In this document: one piece after another, positions 45,987-54,731 of the stretch
Numbering within the stretch: position 1 is the stretch's first letter
Layout: each line of letters opens with the position of its first letter
Assembly: GCA_051155775.1 (NCBI GenBank)
Contig: DAXETV010000036.1
Coordinates: 16,022 to 80,021, forward strand
Reading direction: 5' to 3'
DNA length: 64,000 nucleotides
Source of the DNA: CAYSCZ01 sp051155775
Lineage (GTDB): Bacteria; Bacteroidota; Bacteroidia; Cytophagales; Cyclobacteriaceae
Translations under genes and position numbers: made by a program
The notes under the pieces: model-generated
What the model was told of the DNA's origin: nothing
What the model saw: only the letters and a program-made list of their open reading frames with translations
The model's database searches: none

Positions 45987-46588
45987 CCGGCAAATAAATC
46001 AAATAAACGGTCGGGATGGGTAACATGAAATGTATTTATACCAACCGAAGTAGCGCCTTTAAGGTTTTCAGGTTTATCATCAAAGAACAATACCTTTTCC
46101 GGAGAGACATTATTTTCCTGCAATACATATTCATAGATTGCCTTATCGGGTTTTCTTAATTTTATCTCGTGAGAAAAGTAAACCTTATGAGCATAATGAT
46201 ACAGGTCCCTGGTACCTGAAGTACTTTTCATAATATTTTTGAACTGCCGGGCATGTATGCTGTTGGTGTTGCTGAGGACATAAACTTGATATCGCTTTTT
46301 GTTGGTTAGTAGAAGTTCCAGTCTTTTAGAGGGTATTTCGAGTAGTAAACTGTTCCAGGCTTCATCAATCTCCTGGTCGGTCACCTGAAGTTGTGTAAAA
46401 TTTCTTATCAATTCCCTAAAAGTGTCTTCTTCAATCAACCCCATCTCAAATTCTTCTAAGAATGGTTCCGTTTGGATGTCCTTTTTTAAACCTAATCTTT
46501 TAAAAGCCTGAAAACATGCTTCAAAGTCCAGATCGATAATTACACCACCAAGGTCAAACATAAGCACTTCATATTGATCGGTATTCAC
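45983..46588 (-). CDS. HAD-superfamily phosphatase (subfamily IA)
   Basis: 201-residue cytoplasmic phosphatase: motif I 'LMFDLGGVIIDLDF', motif II 'VYVLSNTNSIH', motif III Lys in 'KLRKPDKAIYEYVL' and motif IV 'VLFFDDKPENLKGA'. The second Asp of motif I is replaced by Gly-Gly as in YihX-like members. The start is GTG at 46588. A well-formed promoter lies just upstream, and the site-2 protease gene overlaps its end. The natural substrate is probably a sugar phosphate or nucleotide. Confidence 0.93.
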   Translation of the reverse strand: MNTDQYEVLMFDLGGVIIDLDFEACFQAFKRLGLKKDIQTEPFLEEFEMGLIEEDTFRELIRNFTQLQVTDQEIDEAWNSLLLEIPSKRLELLLTNKKRYQVYVLSNTNSIHARQFKNIMKSTSGTRDLYHYAHKVYFSHEIKLRKPDKAIYEYVLQENNVSPEKVLFFDDKPENLKGATSVGINTFHVTHPDRLFDLFAG

Positions 46589-46611
46589 GCTGAGGTTTGT
46601 TTAAGTTCGAG

Positions 46612-46642
46612 CAAATATGTAATATTGCGCTCCTATTTCAAA
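46612..46642 (-). promoter_or_regulatory. Promoter of the HAD phosphatase/site-2 protease operon
   Basis: On the minus strand TTTG (46639-46642), a 19-nt spacer and CATATTTG (46612-46619) give 7 of 8 bases of TAnnTTTG at the right spacing. The predicted start is near 46605, about 17 nt before the GTG codon. It is back-to-back with the tRNA gene. Confidence 0.5.
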
Positions 46643-46684
46643 ACGGCTACGGAAACACAATATTTTTCGGTTAAGTTTTGGATC

Positions 46685-46758
46685 GGGCCCTTAGCTCAGT
46701 TGGTTAGAGCACCTGACTCATAATCAGGTGGCCGCTGGTTCGAGCCCAGCAGGGCCCA
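46685..46758 (+). tRNA. tRNA with CAU anticodon (Ile2 or elongator Met)
   Basis: 74-nt cloverleaf: acceptor 7 bp (GGGCCCT/AGGGCCC), D-arm GCTC/GAGC, anticodon stem CCTGA/TCAGG with CAT at 46719-46721, T-arm GCTGG/CCAGC with TTCGAGC loop, discriminator A. CCA is not encoded. The body resembles E. coli tRNA-Ile2 (lysidine-modified CAU) more than elongator Met, but the same pattern is often labelled Met in Bacteroidota. The initiator is excluded because the first base pair is present. Confidence 0.95.
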
Positions 46759-46970
46759 CTTTTATTATCAGTGTGTAAGATAATTCCTAACTTTGATAAA
46801 ACATTTAATTAATTGACATTTGTAACACTGGCCCAGGTTGAAAAAAGCTTTGGCCTTTCACCGATTAGAGGAATAATAGAATCTTTTTCTCCAATATTTT
46901 TAATCATTCAATGCATAAATTTCCGGAGATGATGCAAAGCGTTGATCAGCTTCAATCAGTAAAAATTAAC

Positions 46971-47360
46971 TTAATCATTGATTCGTATCTTGTTACAGGG
47001 ATCGTGTTCTAATTTCATTAGCTCACCTACAGTTATAGGCTTACCTTTATTGATGGTCCATACATAGGCTAAATCGACACCATGGGTAACAATTTCACCA
47101 AAAGGATTTTTATAGGTCAGAACCACCTCATAGTAATTTTCATAATCGGTGATTTTTACTTCTGCTTTAATGACCGCTGCTATCACCACCGGATCATTAT
47201 CACAGCATCCACAATACAGGTACAAATAATCCATCTTTTTCATTATCCTGTAAGCTTTTTTCGCCTCTTTTTTGGATAAATAAGCCAACTGATCTGCCTT
47301 TGCCAGAAAGGCAAAGCACAGGAAAGACAGCAGGGTAAATATTTTTAGAAGATGAATCAT
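46971..47360 (-). CDS. Hypothetical secreted protein
   Basis: 129 residues with a signal peptide (about 1-22, ending LAKADQ). The mature part has an unusual Cys cluster 'YLYCGCCDNDPVV' and a beta-rich tail ('YYEVVLTYKNPFG'). It starts one base after the NhaA stop, so the two are one operon. No family is recognised; a pH- or ion-linked role is only suggested by the neighbour. Confidence 0.72.
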   Translation of the reverse strand: MIHLLKIFTLLSFLCFAFLAKADQLAYLSKKEAKKAYRIMKKMDYLYLYCGCCDNDPVVIAAVIKAEVKITDYENYYEVVLTYKNPFGEIVTHGVDLAYVWTINKGKPITVGELMKLEHDPCNKIRIND

Positions 47361-47361
47361 T

Positions 47362-49128
47362 TCAATTTTGGTTTTTTGTTGACTGAGTCAATATTACCAA
47401 ACCGATCATAGCCGACAATGCGGAAGCGATTAATATACTAATTTTTGAGGTTGTCAGCACAACCCCGGTAAAAGCACTGGAAGCCACCACGATGGACATG
47501 GTAAAACCTACCCCGGCCAGGCAGGCTGAGCCAAGCAACAGTGACCAGTTGATGTCGGGTGAAAGTTTGGCAATATTAAACCTGGAAGCTAACCAGCATG
47601 CCCCCACAATGCCTAATGGCTTACCGATCGCTAGGCCACTTATAATACCCATATTTATTGGTGCGAGCAGGTTCAGCTGCATACCAGATATCAGTATGCC
47701 CGTATTAAAAAAAGCAAAAAGGGGTAAAATAAAAAAATTAACCACCCGCTCCAGTGAATGCTGCAGGTACTCACTTGGCTCCCTAAGTCTCTCAATAGAG
47801 TTTCTCAGTAGTTGCAACGACCCAAATCCAATGTGTCTCTGATCATTTCCACTGTCTTTTATTTTTTTGATCTCCCTGTCAAAAATAATGGCGGTCTGCT
47901 CAGCAATTAATGGTAAATCAGCGCTCCTCCTGGTAGGAATAAGAATGGCAGTTAAAACCCCGGCCAGGGTGGCATGCAGGCCACTCTCAAATACAAAAAA
48001 CCAGAGTAACAAGCCAAGTCCCATGTAGACGGAAGTGTTAAATATTTTCCTTTTATTTAAATAAATCATTACCCCAATAACCACCAGGGCGCCAACAAAC
48101 GGTATCAGATGAAAACCATGACCATAAAAAAGCGCGATCACTATTATTGCTCCAAGGTCGTCTGCTACTGCCAGTGCTGAAATAAAAATCTTTAGGGAGA
48201 TGGGCACTTTCTTACCTAAGAGAGCCATCAAACCAAGGGTGAAAGCAATATCTGTGGCCATTGGTATACCCCACCCACTCATAGTTTCAGCATTTCGGTT
48301 GATGACAAAATATATCATTGCAGGCACCAGCATCCCACCGATTGCGCCAATTACCGGCATGGCTGCACTTTTCATATCTGAAAGTTCACCATCTAAAACC
48401 TCCCTTTTTATCTCAAGGCCAATTAATAAAAAGAAAATAGCCATTAGAAAATCATTGACCCATACCTCTATCGGAAGCACAAAGCTATCTGCACTGAATA
48501 CCAGGCCAAGCTTTGTATGCCGCCAATGCTCATATACTTCATGAAAACCAACGTTTACCATTATAAGGGCGCCCAGGGTGGTAATAAGTAAAACCACCGC
48601 AGCAGCAGCCCCCCATTCAAAGAAATGCTCAATGGCCATCCTAATGTGTTTGCCACCACGTTTTTCAATGGCACTAAATAATGAATAATTATCCCAGGCA
48701 CCATTGTAAGGTATTCCGTTAATCGTTAAGCCTGGAAATACGATCAATCCACATTTTTTAGAATCTTTTATATCATTTTCAATCCGATTTCTGGTTTTTT
48801 TACTGTTAAAATCCAACTTGAATGTGGTGATATCAAGATCAAGCTTTTCAGCAGCTTCAAACACTTGTTCTTCTGTGAATGATAGGTCCCCCCGCATCAA
48901 AAGCTGGTACATCTCCTCGGAAGATGCCTGATTTTCTGCTGCCACAATAGCCTTGGCGGCATTCAATGCCTCTGGTTTTTCATCCAGGTTAGGGCAATAT
49001 TTATAACTAAAACTAATGCTGTCACCAAGCTCACTAAGGGCAGTACGGAGTGACTGTGACGACTCACCGGAGATTTTATGCTTCAGGTCCCGGTATCCTA
49101 CTATTACCACTTTCTTACTTTCAGCCAT
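47362..49128 (-). CDS. nhaA: Na+/H+ antiporter NhaA with N-terminal DsbA-like domain
   Basis: 588 residues from ATG 49128; the frame extends to a TTG at 49140. The C-terminal about 420 residues are NhaA: 'NDFLMAIFFLLIGLEIKREVLDGEL', abbreviated, 'PMATDIAFTLG', 'SALAVADDLGAIIVIALFY' (the two Asp of the cation site) and 'FVFESGLHATLAGVL'. The first about 165 residues resemble a DsbA/thioredoxin fold ('NAAKAIVAAENQASSEEMYQLL', 'GLIVFPGLTINGIPYNG') but lack CxxC, so a redox role is unlikely. It exchanges Na+ for H+. A perfect 8-bp inverted repeat precedes the start. Confidence 0.92.
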   Translation of the reverse strand: MAESKKVVIVGYRDLKHKISGESSQSLRTALSELGDSISFSYKYCPNLDEKPEALNAAKAIVAAENQASSEEMYQLLMRGDLSFTEEQVFEAAEKLDLDITTFKLDFNSKKTRNRIENDIKDSKKCGLIVFPGLTINGIPYNGAWDNYSLFSAIEKRGGKHIRMAIEHFFEWGAAAAVVLLITTLGALIMVNVGFHEVYEHWRHTKLGLVFSADSFVLPIEVWVNDFLMAIFFLLIGLEIKREVLDGELSDMKSAAMPVIGAIGGMLVPAMIYFVINRNAETMSGWGIPMATDIAFTLGLMALLGKKVPISLKIFISALAVADDLGAIIVIALFYGHGFHLIPFVGALVVIGVMIYLNKRKIFNTSVYMGLGLLLWFFVFESGLHATLAGVLTAILIPTRRSADLPLIAEQTAIIFDREIKKIKDSGNDQRHIGFGSLQLLRNSIERLREPSEYLQHSLERVVNFFILPLFAFFNTGILISGMQLNLLAPINMGIISGLAIGKPLGIVGACWLASRFNIAKLSPDINWSLLLGSACLAGVGFTMSIVVASSAFTGVVLTTSKISILIASALSAMIGLVILTQSTKNQN

Positions 49129-49132
49129 TTGT

Positions 49133-49157
49133 GTTAGCAAAATAAATTCTTGCTAAC
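49133..49157. promoter_or_regulatory. Inverted repeat before nhaA
   Basis: GTTAGCAA - 9 nt - TTGCTAAC, perfect 8-bp arms, beginning five bases upstream of the nhaA start codon. Either a repressor/activator operator or an RNA hairpin in the leader. The position this close to the start favours translation or operator control. Confidence 0.4.
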
Positions 49158-49353
49158 CTAATATTTTTAATTGAAGTAAGATCAGAGCTGATGCTTGATT
49201 AGTGTGCTTCTGACGTTAATAATTGGTTAAGTTTAAATTAAATTAAATTAAAAATGCATGATTGAAAATACATTGAGATCATGTTTTAGCACTACATGAA
49301 ATACCCTTGCCAGGAAAACCTGATCCTGGTCTTTTCTCTTCAATGCCCGCCAG

Positions 49354-50691
49354 TTATATTTTTGGCAATTCCCAACCATTTTGATAGTTGGCTTTTACCA
49401 ACCGATTGGCCTCATCATTATCTTCAAATTGCTGTTTATTAAAGTTCCAATAGACTTTCTCACCGGTTTTATAAGCAATATTCCCCATATGAGCATTTAT
49501 GGCAGCCACACTTCCTGAAGCAGGAGGACATTTCACTTTTAATGGATTGTTATCCCTTATTGCATCAATGAAATTCTCTGTATGCATATCCAGGTAATTC
49601 CCTTTGTTATACTGGTCGGGAATATCTTCCATTACATACTGCCTTCTGCCATCCTTGTGTTTCACTTCCGGTATCAGCTGCATCCCACCACGGTTTACAA
49701 CCAGTGTACCGTTGTTACCTATGAAAGCGATGCCTTCCGTTTTATCATAATTGCCGTTATCTATCCCTGTTGCGTGCTCCCAAAGCATATTAAAATCATC
49801 ATATTCAAACACTGCCTGCAAGGTATCTGGAGTCTCGGAGGCATCATCAGGATAAGCGAACTTCCCTCCGGATGCAATCACCGATTTAGGTGCCCTGGCC
49901 TGCATGGCAAACAATGCGATATCGATCTCGTGAACACCCCAGTCGGTCATCAATCCGCCGGCATAGTCCCAAAACCATCGAAAGCTAAAGTGGAAGCGGT
50001 TCGGATTGAACGGCCTGTCGGGCGCCGGTCCTAGCCACATGGTATAATCCACACCTGGCGGTGGCTCTCCATCGGGCTTTACTTCCACGGGTTTCATCCA
50101 GCCCTGGTATGCCCAGACTTTTACCAAACGGATTTTGCCAAGTGCGCCGGATTGAACGATTTCAATGGCATGCTGGTAGTGTGGTCCACTTCTTTGCCAC
50201 TGCCCTACCTGCACTACCTGGTTTTTGTATATGTTGGCTGCCTTCTCCATAATGAAGCATTCCTGGATGGAAATGGCAAGTGGTTTTTCTACGTAGACAT
50301 GCTTGCCCGCCTCCAATGCGTCTACCATTATCTTACAATGCCAATGGTCCGGTGTGCCTATGATTACTGCATCAATGTCCTTATCATCTAAAAGTTTCCG
50401 GTAGTCTCTGTATTCCGCCACTTTATTATCTCTGTATTCTTTGTAATCCACTTTTCGCCTGTCTATGACTGATTGATCCACATCACATATCGCGGTACAT
50501 CGTATGTTTTGTTGTTTTAAATGGGAACGCATATTTGTCCAGCCCATGCCATTACAGCCAATCACCCCCATGTTGATCATGTCATTGCCTGATGAAGCCA
50601 ATGTATGGTTCGAAATAAACGAGGGGGCAGCAGATAATCCTAATGTAGCTAAGGATGAGTTGAGAATGAATTTCCTTCTTGATGTGTGCAT
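49354..50691 (-). CDS. Gfo/Idh/MocA family oxidoreductase, Tat-exported
   Basis: 445-residue NAD(P)-binding dehydrogenase with a twin-arginine leader ('HTSRRKFILNSSLATLGLSA'), so exported folded. The Rossmann part has 'NMGVIGCNGMGWTNMRSH' and 'AVIIGTPDHWHCKIMVDALE'; the catalytic region is 'HVYVEKPLAISIQE'. The second half has 'WFWDYAGGLMTDWGVHEIDIALFAM'. Such secreted enzymes in Bacteroidota act on glycosides or aminosugars. It is alone in its unit, with a 402-bp gap upstream. Confidence 0.92.
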   Translation of the reverse strand: MHTSRRKFILNSSLATLGLSAAPSFISNHTLASSGNDMINMGVIGCNGMGWTNMRSHLKQQNIRCTAICDVDQSVIDRRKVDYKEYRDNKVAEYRDYRKLLDDKDIDAVIIGTPDHWHCKIMVDALEAGKHVYVEKPLAISIQECFIMEKAANIYKNQVVQVGQWQRSGPHYQHAIEIVQSGALGKIRLVKVWAYQGWMKPVEVKPDGEPPPGVDYTMWLGPAPDRPFNPNRFHFSFRWFWDYAGGLMTDWGVHEIDIALFAMQARAPKSVIASGGKFAYPDDASETPDTLQAVFEYDDFNMLWEHATGIDNGNYDKTEGIAFIGNNGTLVVNRGGMQLIPEVKHKDGRRQYVMEDIPDQYNKGNYLDMHTENFIDAIRDNNPLKVKCPPASGSVAAINAHMGNIAYKTGEKVYWNFNKQQFEDNDEANRLVKANYQNGWELPKI

Positions 50692-51093
50692 GGCCTTTAA
50701 TTTTTAATGAACTTACTCTAAATTAAAAAAATATTCCCTACTCCCGGTTAATTAAATTGATGCGTTGCATCTATACCTTTAAATAAAAAATATCATTCTG
50801 CTACCGCAGGTCATTGGATAACAAAACCATATAGAAACATTTAGGACGGCAAGCTTAAAAATTGCAGCCTTTAACCTCCCTGTATCGATTGGTTTCTTCC
50901 CGGGTAAGTGGAGCCAGGCCAAGACCGGAATGGGCTATAGGCTGGTGGCTTGGCCGGCGGCAGGCTAAAGTGGGAGGATCGGTGGGCGGAAGGTGTGGCT
51001 CCATAATCCACGGGCTGACATAATATGTTGGCTTAAATTTCAACATCCACGCGTTAACCCCATTGCTTAAGCTCCCTGAAATTTGTTGACTCT
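50692..51093. other. 402-bp non-coding gap with a GC-rich island
   Basis: The first 160 bp are AT-rich leader, including a small perfect hairpin (GATGC-AAC-GCATC type). From about 50880 to 51060 the composition changes to roughly 60% GC by eye, against AT-rich surroundings. A stem GGCCAAG (50917-50923) / CTTGGCC (50949-50955) lies in it. A minus-strand frame of 80 codons (TTG at 51097 to 50855) spans the island and overlaps the stop of the preceding gene; it is Pro/His-rich and unlike a normal protein. Possibly a genomic repeat or structured RNA. Confidence 0.5.
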
Positions 51094-51822
51094 TCAAAAT
51101 CCAACCTCGATAGCATCATAAAAATATTCAGCCCTCAGATACTTTATTTTCCTTTTGTCATCTGTGAAATAGCTCTTCCTGTGGTGATGTAATAAAAACT
51201 GGGTGGTGGTGTCAAAACTAAGGTTTTTTATGTAGCTGTAATGGTTATTGTGGTTTACCAGATTGGCTATCAAACGGTTTGACTCCCTATCAAAATAATA
51301 CCACCAAACATCTGATTTTTCTGATGATTTGTCCCCTACCTTCAATACATTCACCAAGGTACTGTTGTCCAGGGTGTCTTTACCGGAATAAGTGATATTC
51401 GACCCCTCCTCCAATAATTTAAAAGGCTGGGCCATCACATAAAAACCACCCATGATTTTATTATATGACTGATCTAATGCTTCCTGATCCCGGATTGTAT
51501 CACCATCTACTATTTTTTGAGTGGACTTTCCATCAAAACTGATAGTAATTGCCATCTCGCCTTGCTGCCAGCTTATCCGTCCGGTAAATTGAGGATTGAA
51601 TGTATAGCGGTGCATCTCGACTTTTTCTGATTCCAGATTTCCTGTTGAATCAAACAACAATATCCTCTTTCTAAAGGACAAACTGTTAAGTTGCTGCCAG
51701 CTTTCTATCCCTCCATGTGCCGCAACAGAATGAGTGATGATTTCCATGGGTCCTTCAGATGAGCCGGGTTGACAACTAATATTTATGATGATTATAATTA
51801 GCACTAAATGATGTAGTTTCAT
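51094..51822 (-). CDS. LolA-like/hypothetical lipoprotein
   Basis: 242-residue lipoprotein (lipobox 'INISC'). After 'IITHSVAAHGGIESWQQLNSLSFRKRI' (abbreviated), which has the opening pattern of outer-membrane lipoprotein-sorting-like proteins, comes a beta-sheet-rich half-barrel ('MAITISFDGKSTQKIVDG', 'VWWYYFDRESNRLIANL'). It probably belongs to the LolA/LppX fold group, without a specific substrate. Its stop overlaps a TTG of the GC-rich frame. It is divergent from the metallophosphoesterase gene across 81 bp. Confidence 0.7.
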   Translation of the reverse strand: MKLHHLVLIIIIINISCQPGSSEGPMEIITHSVAAHGGIESWQQLNSLSFRKRILLFDSTGNLESEKVEMHRYTFNPQFTGRISWQQGEMAITISFDGKSTQKIVDGDTIRDQEALDQSYNKIMGGFYVMAQPFKLLEEGSNITYSGKDTLDNSTLVNVLKVGDKSSEKSDVWWYYFDRESNRLIANLVNHNNHYSYIKNLSFDTTTQFLLHHHRKSYFTDDKRKIKYLRAEYFYDAIEVGF

Positions 51823-51903
51823 AAATTGTAGTTTTTTAAACAGCTATTTAATGATTATTTAATCAATGAATTACCATCTAACGCCCTATAATTGATAATT
51901 TCA

Positions 51904-53706
51904 ATGATGAAAAATTTAATTATAATATTTTTAAACGTATTTATTTCATTTTCAATTATATGCCAGGATAATACTGCCCTGGAAATTGCTGAACCAAACG
52001 GGCCGAGGCCATGGACCAGTTTAGATTTCAAAAATGATCCCAGAAATTTTCAATTTGCCATAGTCACTGACCGTACGGGGGGTCACAGACCAGGTGTATT
52101 TATGGATGGTGTTAATAAGCTTAATTTACTGCAACCCCAGTTTGTGATGAGCGTTGGCGACCTGATTGAAGGCTACACAGAAGACCTTAACGAACTGAAC
52201 CGCCAGTGGGATGACTTTGATGGATTTGTGGATCAACTTGAAATGCCATTCTTTTATATTCCGGGAAACCATGACATCACCAACCAGGTGATGGAAGACC
52301 TGTGGAAGAAGCGTTTAGGGCCTACTTATTACCATTTCAAATATCATGATGTGCTGTTCTTATGCCTTAACAGCGAAGACCAGAGAAGAGGCGCAGGCAG
52401 GGGCACGATATCGGATGAGCAATTGGCATATGTGAAAAAAGTGCTGGAGGAAAACCAAGAGGTAAGATGGACATTGGTTTTTATGCACCAGCCACTGTGG
52501 CACCAGGAGAAAACAGCGCAGTGGCCTGAGTTGGAAAAGCTTCTGTCCAATAGAAAACATACCGTATTTACCGGTCATGAGCATCGCTATGTCAAAAGCG
52601 AACGTAATAATGGAAAATATTTTGTGCTGGCCACCACCGGGGGCGGATCAAACTTACGAGGCCCGAAACTTGGGGAATTTGATCACGTGGTGTGGGTTAC
52701 CATGACTGATCAGGGACCAGTAATTGCCAACCTGGATTTAAATGGCATATGGGATGAGAACCTTGTCACTCAAAAAGCTAAGGATTTTTTTACCGCTATC
52801 CTGGAAAACCCTCCGGTAGAAATAGAACCGATCTTTCTGGAAGGAAATAATTTTACAGAAGGCACCACAACAATCAAGGTTACCAATGATGAAGATTTAC
52901 CACTTAATGTAGTAGTCAACGATAAGTTTAGTTGGGACCTTACCGGCATGATCAATAAGCCTGAGTTCATCGTTAATCCAAACTCAGTGGAAATGGTAGA
53001 CCTTGTTATCAGACCAAAAAATAAATCACACGACAAACCGTTAGGTGTCACAATTAATGCTACGTATAATACTGATGATCTGGATGTTACGATACCATTT
53101 GAATGGAAAATAAAACCTTTAAGGAAAATTTACATTTCTTTTGCTGATGGGAAAATTAAGATTGATGGTGAAAATAAAGAATGGGATGTTATGGTGAGCC
53201 GTTTTAAACAAAATGAGAATGAATTTGAATTTGATGTAGTTTATGATGAAAATTTTTTATACATAGCCTGTAATGTATCAGATGATAAAATAATTTCAAA
53301 AGGTAAGGGCATTCCGTGGTCACAAGATAATATAGGTATCGTGGTCAATGCCGAGCCTACCTCTAAAAGTGCCATGAGTAAAGGCAATCACTGGTACCGA
53401 GATGAGTTCTTTATTCAGGTAACACCTGAGCATGAAGGTAATGAAAGTGTGATTAGCAGAGAGCCGCCGGAAGGCACCAAATATAAGGTAAGGAGCCACA
53501 AAACCGGTTACTTTGGGGAGTTTGCCATCCCTATGTCGTACATCCATGAAAAACAGGGTAAAAAATGGCAAACCGTCCGCATTAATGTGATGGTGGATGA
53601 CAATGATGGTGGTGAACAAAAAGAACGGCTTTGGTGGCAACCAGACTGGCGCTTAGAAGACAACATCATTGGTTCTGGCACATTTTTTAGGCAGAGGGGT
53701 AATTAA
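51904..53706 (+). CDS. Secreted metallophosphoesterase with C-terminal CBM9-like domain
   Basis: About 600 residues with a signal peptide (about 1-23). The calcineurin-type domain (about 40-290) has 'FAIVTDRTGGHRPG' in place of the usual DxH, 'FVMSVGDLIEGY' (GD), 'FFYIPGNHDI' (GNHD), 'FMHQPLWH' and 'FTGHEHRYV' (GHxH). A beta linker (about 300-405) leads to a CBM9-like carbohydrate-binding domain (about 415-600: 'KIKIDGENKEWDV', 'DENFLYIACNVSDDKI'). ATG 51904 is preferred over the TTG 51892. It converges on, and overlaps by four bases, the FGE-like gene. Confidence 0.9.
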   Translation: MMKNLIIIFLNVFISFSIICQDNTALEIAEPNGPRPWTSLDFKNDPRNFQFAIVTDRTGGHRPGVFMDGVNKLNLLQPQFVMSVGDLIEGYTEDLNELNRQWDDFDGFVDQLEMPFFYIPGNHDITNQVMEDLWKKRLGPTYYHFKYHDVLFLCLNSEDQRRGAGRGTISDEQLAYVKKVLEENQEVRWTLVFMHQPLWHQEKTAQWPELEKLLSNRKHTVFTGHEHRYVKSERNNGKYFVLATTGGGSNLRGPKLGEFDHVVWVTMTDQGPVIANLDLNGIWDENLVTQKAKDFFTAILENPPVEIEPIFLEGNNFTEGTTTIKVTNDEDLPLNVVVNDKFSWDLTGMINKPEFIVNPNSVEMVDLVIRPKNKSHDKPLGVTINATYNTDDLDVTIPFEWKIKPLRKIYISFADGKIKIDGENKEWDVMVSRFKQNENEFEFDVVYDENFLYIACNVSDDKIISKGKGIPWSQDNIGIVVNAEPTSKSAMSKGNHWYRDEFFIQVTPEHEGNESVISREPPEGTKYKVRSHKTGYFGEFAIPMSYIHEKQGKKWQTVRINVMVDDNDGGEQKERLWWQPDWRLEDNIIGSGTFFRQRGN

Positions 53707-54731
53707 AGGTCTCTGACACACCTAAACCCGGTATGGTTAAAACCTGAATCTTTGCTGGAGGCCATACGCCTGGCAGATCGATAGCCGCTGCAATAGCTAT
53801 CATTACATAAAAAAGATCCGCCACGAATGACATATTTTTCAGTATATGGTTCCCGTGGATCAAAGGATTTATCAGGCCCTTTTGGATTATCTGCAACACC
53901 TTTTTTAGCATTCATGTGGTAGCTGTCTACATGATACTTATCCTGGCACCACTCCCAGACATTTCCGGCCATATCATATAACCCGTAAGCATTGGGAGTA
54001 AATGATTTGATGGGAGCTGTTGTGGAATAGCCATCCTTTACCTGGTTGTCATAAGGAAAAAATCCCTGCCAAAAATTTGCCTTATCATAAGCATCTTCAG
54101 CTGGTTCATTCCCCCAGGGGTACTTCTGGTCTTTTCCTCCCAAAGAAGCCCACTCCCACTCCGCTTCTGTCGGTAACCTTTTGCCGGCCCACCTGGCATA
54201 AGCTTTTGCATCCTCATAGGCTATATGTACCACCGGATGGTCCATTCTTTCATCAATTGAGCTGCCAGGGCCTTCAGGACGCTTCCAGTCAGCACCAATA
54301 GTCCACTGCCACCATTGGGAATAGTCCCTGAGGTTTACCGGGCCATCTGTTGCCTTAAACACCAAAGCACCCGGCGCAAGGACAGAATCAGGAGGTTTAG
54401 GAGTGCCGGACGGTAATTGCTTGCTCATCTCCTCCCAATCAATATCACGTTCAGCCACGGTTAAATAACCGGTCTCGTCTACAAATTCCTTATAAGCGGC
54501 ATTGGTTACCTCAGCTTCATCCATGTAGAAAGCATCTATCTTTACCTCATGGACAGGAAATTCATCTTGATAAGCTTGCTGTGACCTTCCTCCCATTTTG
54601 AATGTACCACCGGGGATTAAAACCATGTCTTCCGGTGGCTTCTCATTTTTCAGACCATTCCGCTTATCCGTATTTTTATTGCATGAAAATAATATGCTCA
54701 ATAGGCAGATGATTGTTAATCGTATTATCAT
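53703..54731 (-). CDS. Formylglycine-generating-enzyme-like (SUMF1) lipoprotein
   Basis: 342 residues with a lipoprotein leader (lipobox 'LFSCN', Cys17), so it faces the periplasm. FGE-sulfatase fold: 'MVLIPGGTFKMGG', 'YMDEAEVTNAAYKEFV', 'RLPTEAEWEWASLGG', 'NVWEWCQDKYH' and the end 'HTGFRCVRDL'. Both active-site cysteines are present (Cys309 and Cys314 in 'GGSFLCNDSYCSGYRSARR'), as in true formylglycine-generating enzymes. No sulfatase is in the window. It starts in the stop of the alpha/beta hydrolase gene (ATGA). Confidence 0.9.
   Translation of the reverse strand: MIIRLTIICLLSILFSCNKNTDKRNGLKNEKPPEDMVLIPGGTFKMGGRSQQAYQDEFPVHEVKIDAFYMDEAEVTNAAYKEFVDETGYLTVAERDIDWEEMSKQLPSGTPKPPDSVLAPGALVFKATDGPVNLRDYSQWWQWTIGADWKRPEGPGSSIDERMDHPVVHIAYEDAKAYARWAGKRLPTEAEWEWASLGGKDQKYPWGNEPAEDAYDKANFWQGFFPYDNQVKDGYSTTAPIKSFTPNAYGLYDMAGNVWEWCQDKYHVDSYHMNAKKGVADNPKGPDKSFDPREPYTEKYVIRGGSFLCNDSYCSGYRSARRMASSKDSGFNHTGFRCVRDL

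Noticed and set aside
49311..49330. Hairpin CCAGGA/TCCTGG followed by a T-rich plus-strand stretch
   Set aside because: Its T-run is on the plus strand, where no gene ends; it is too weak to call for the minus-strand gene.
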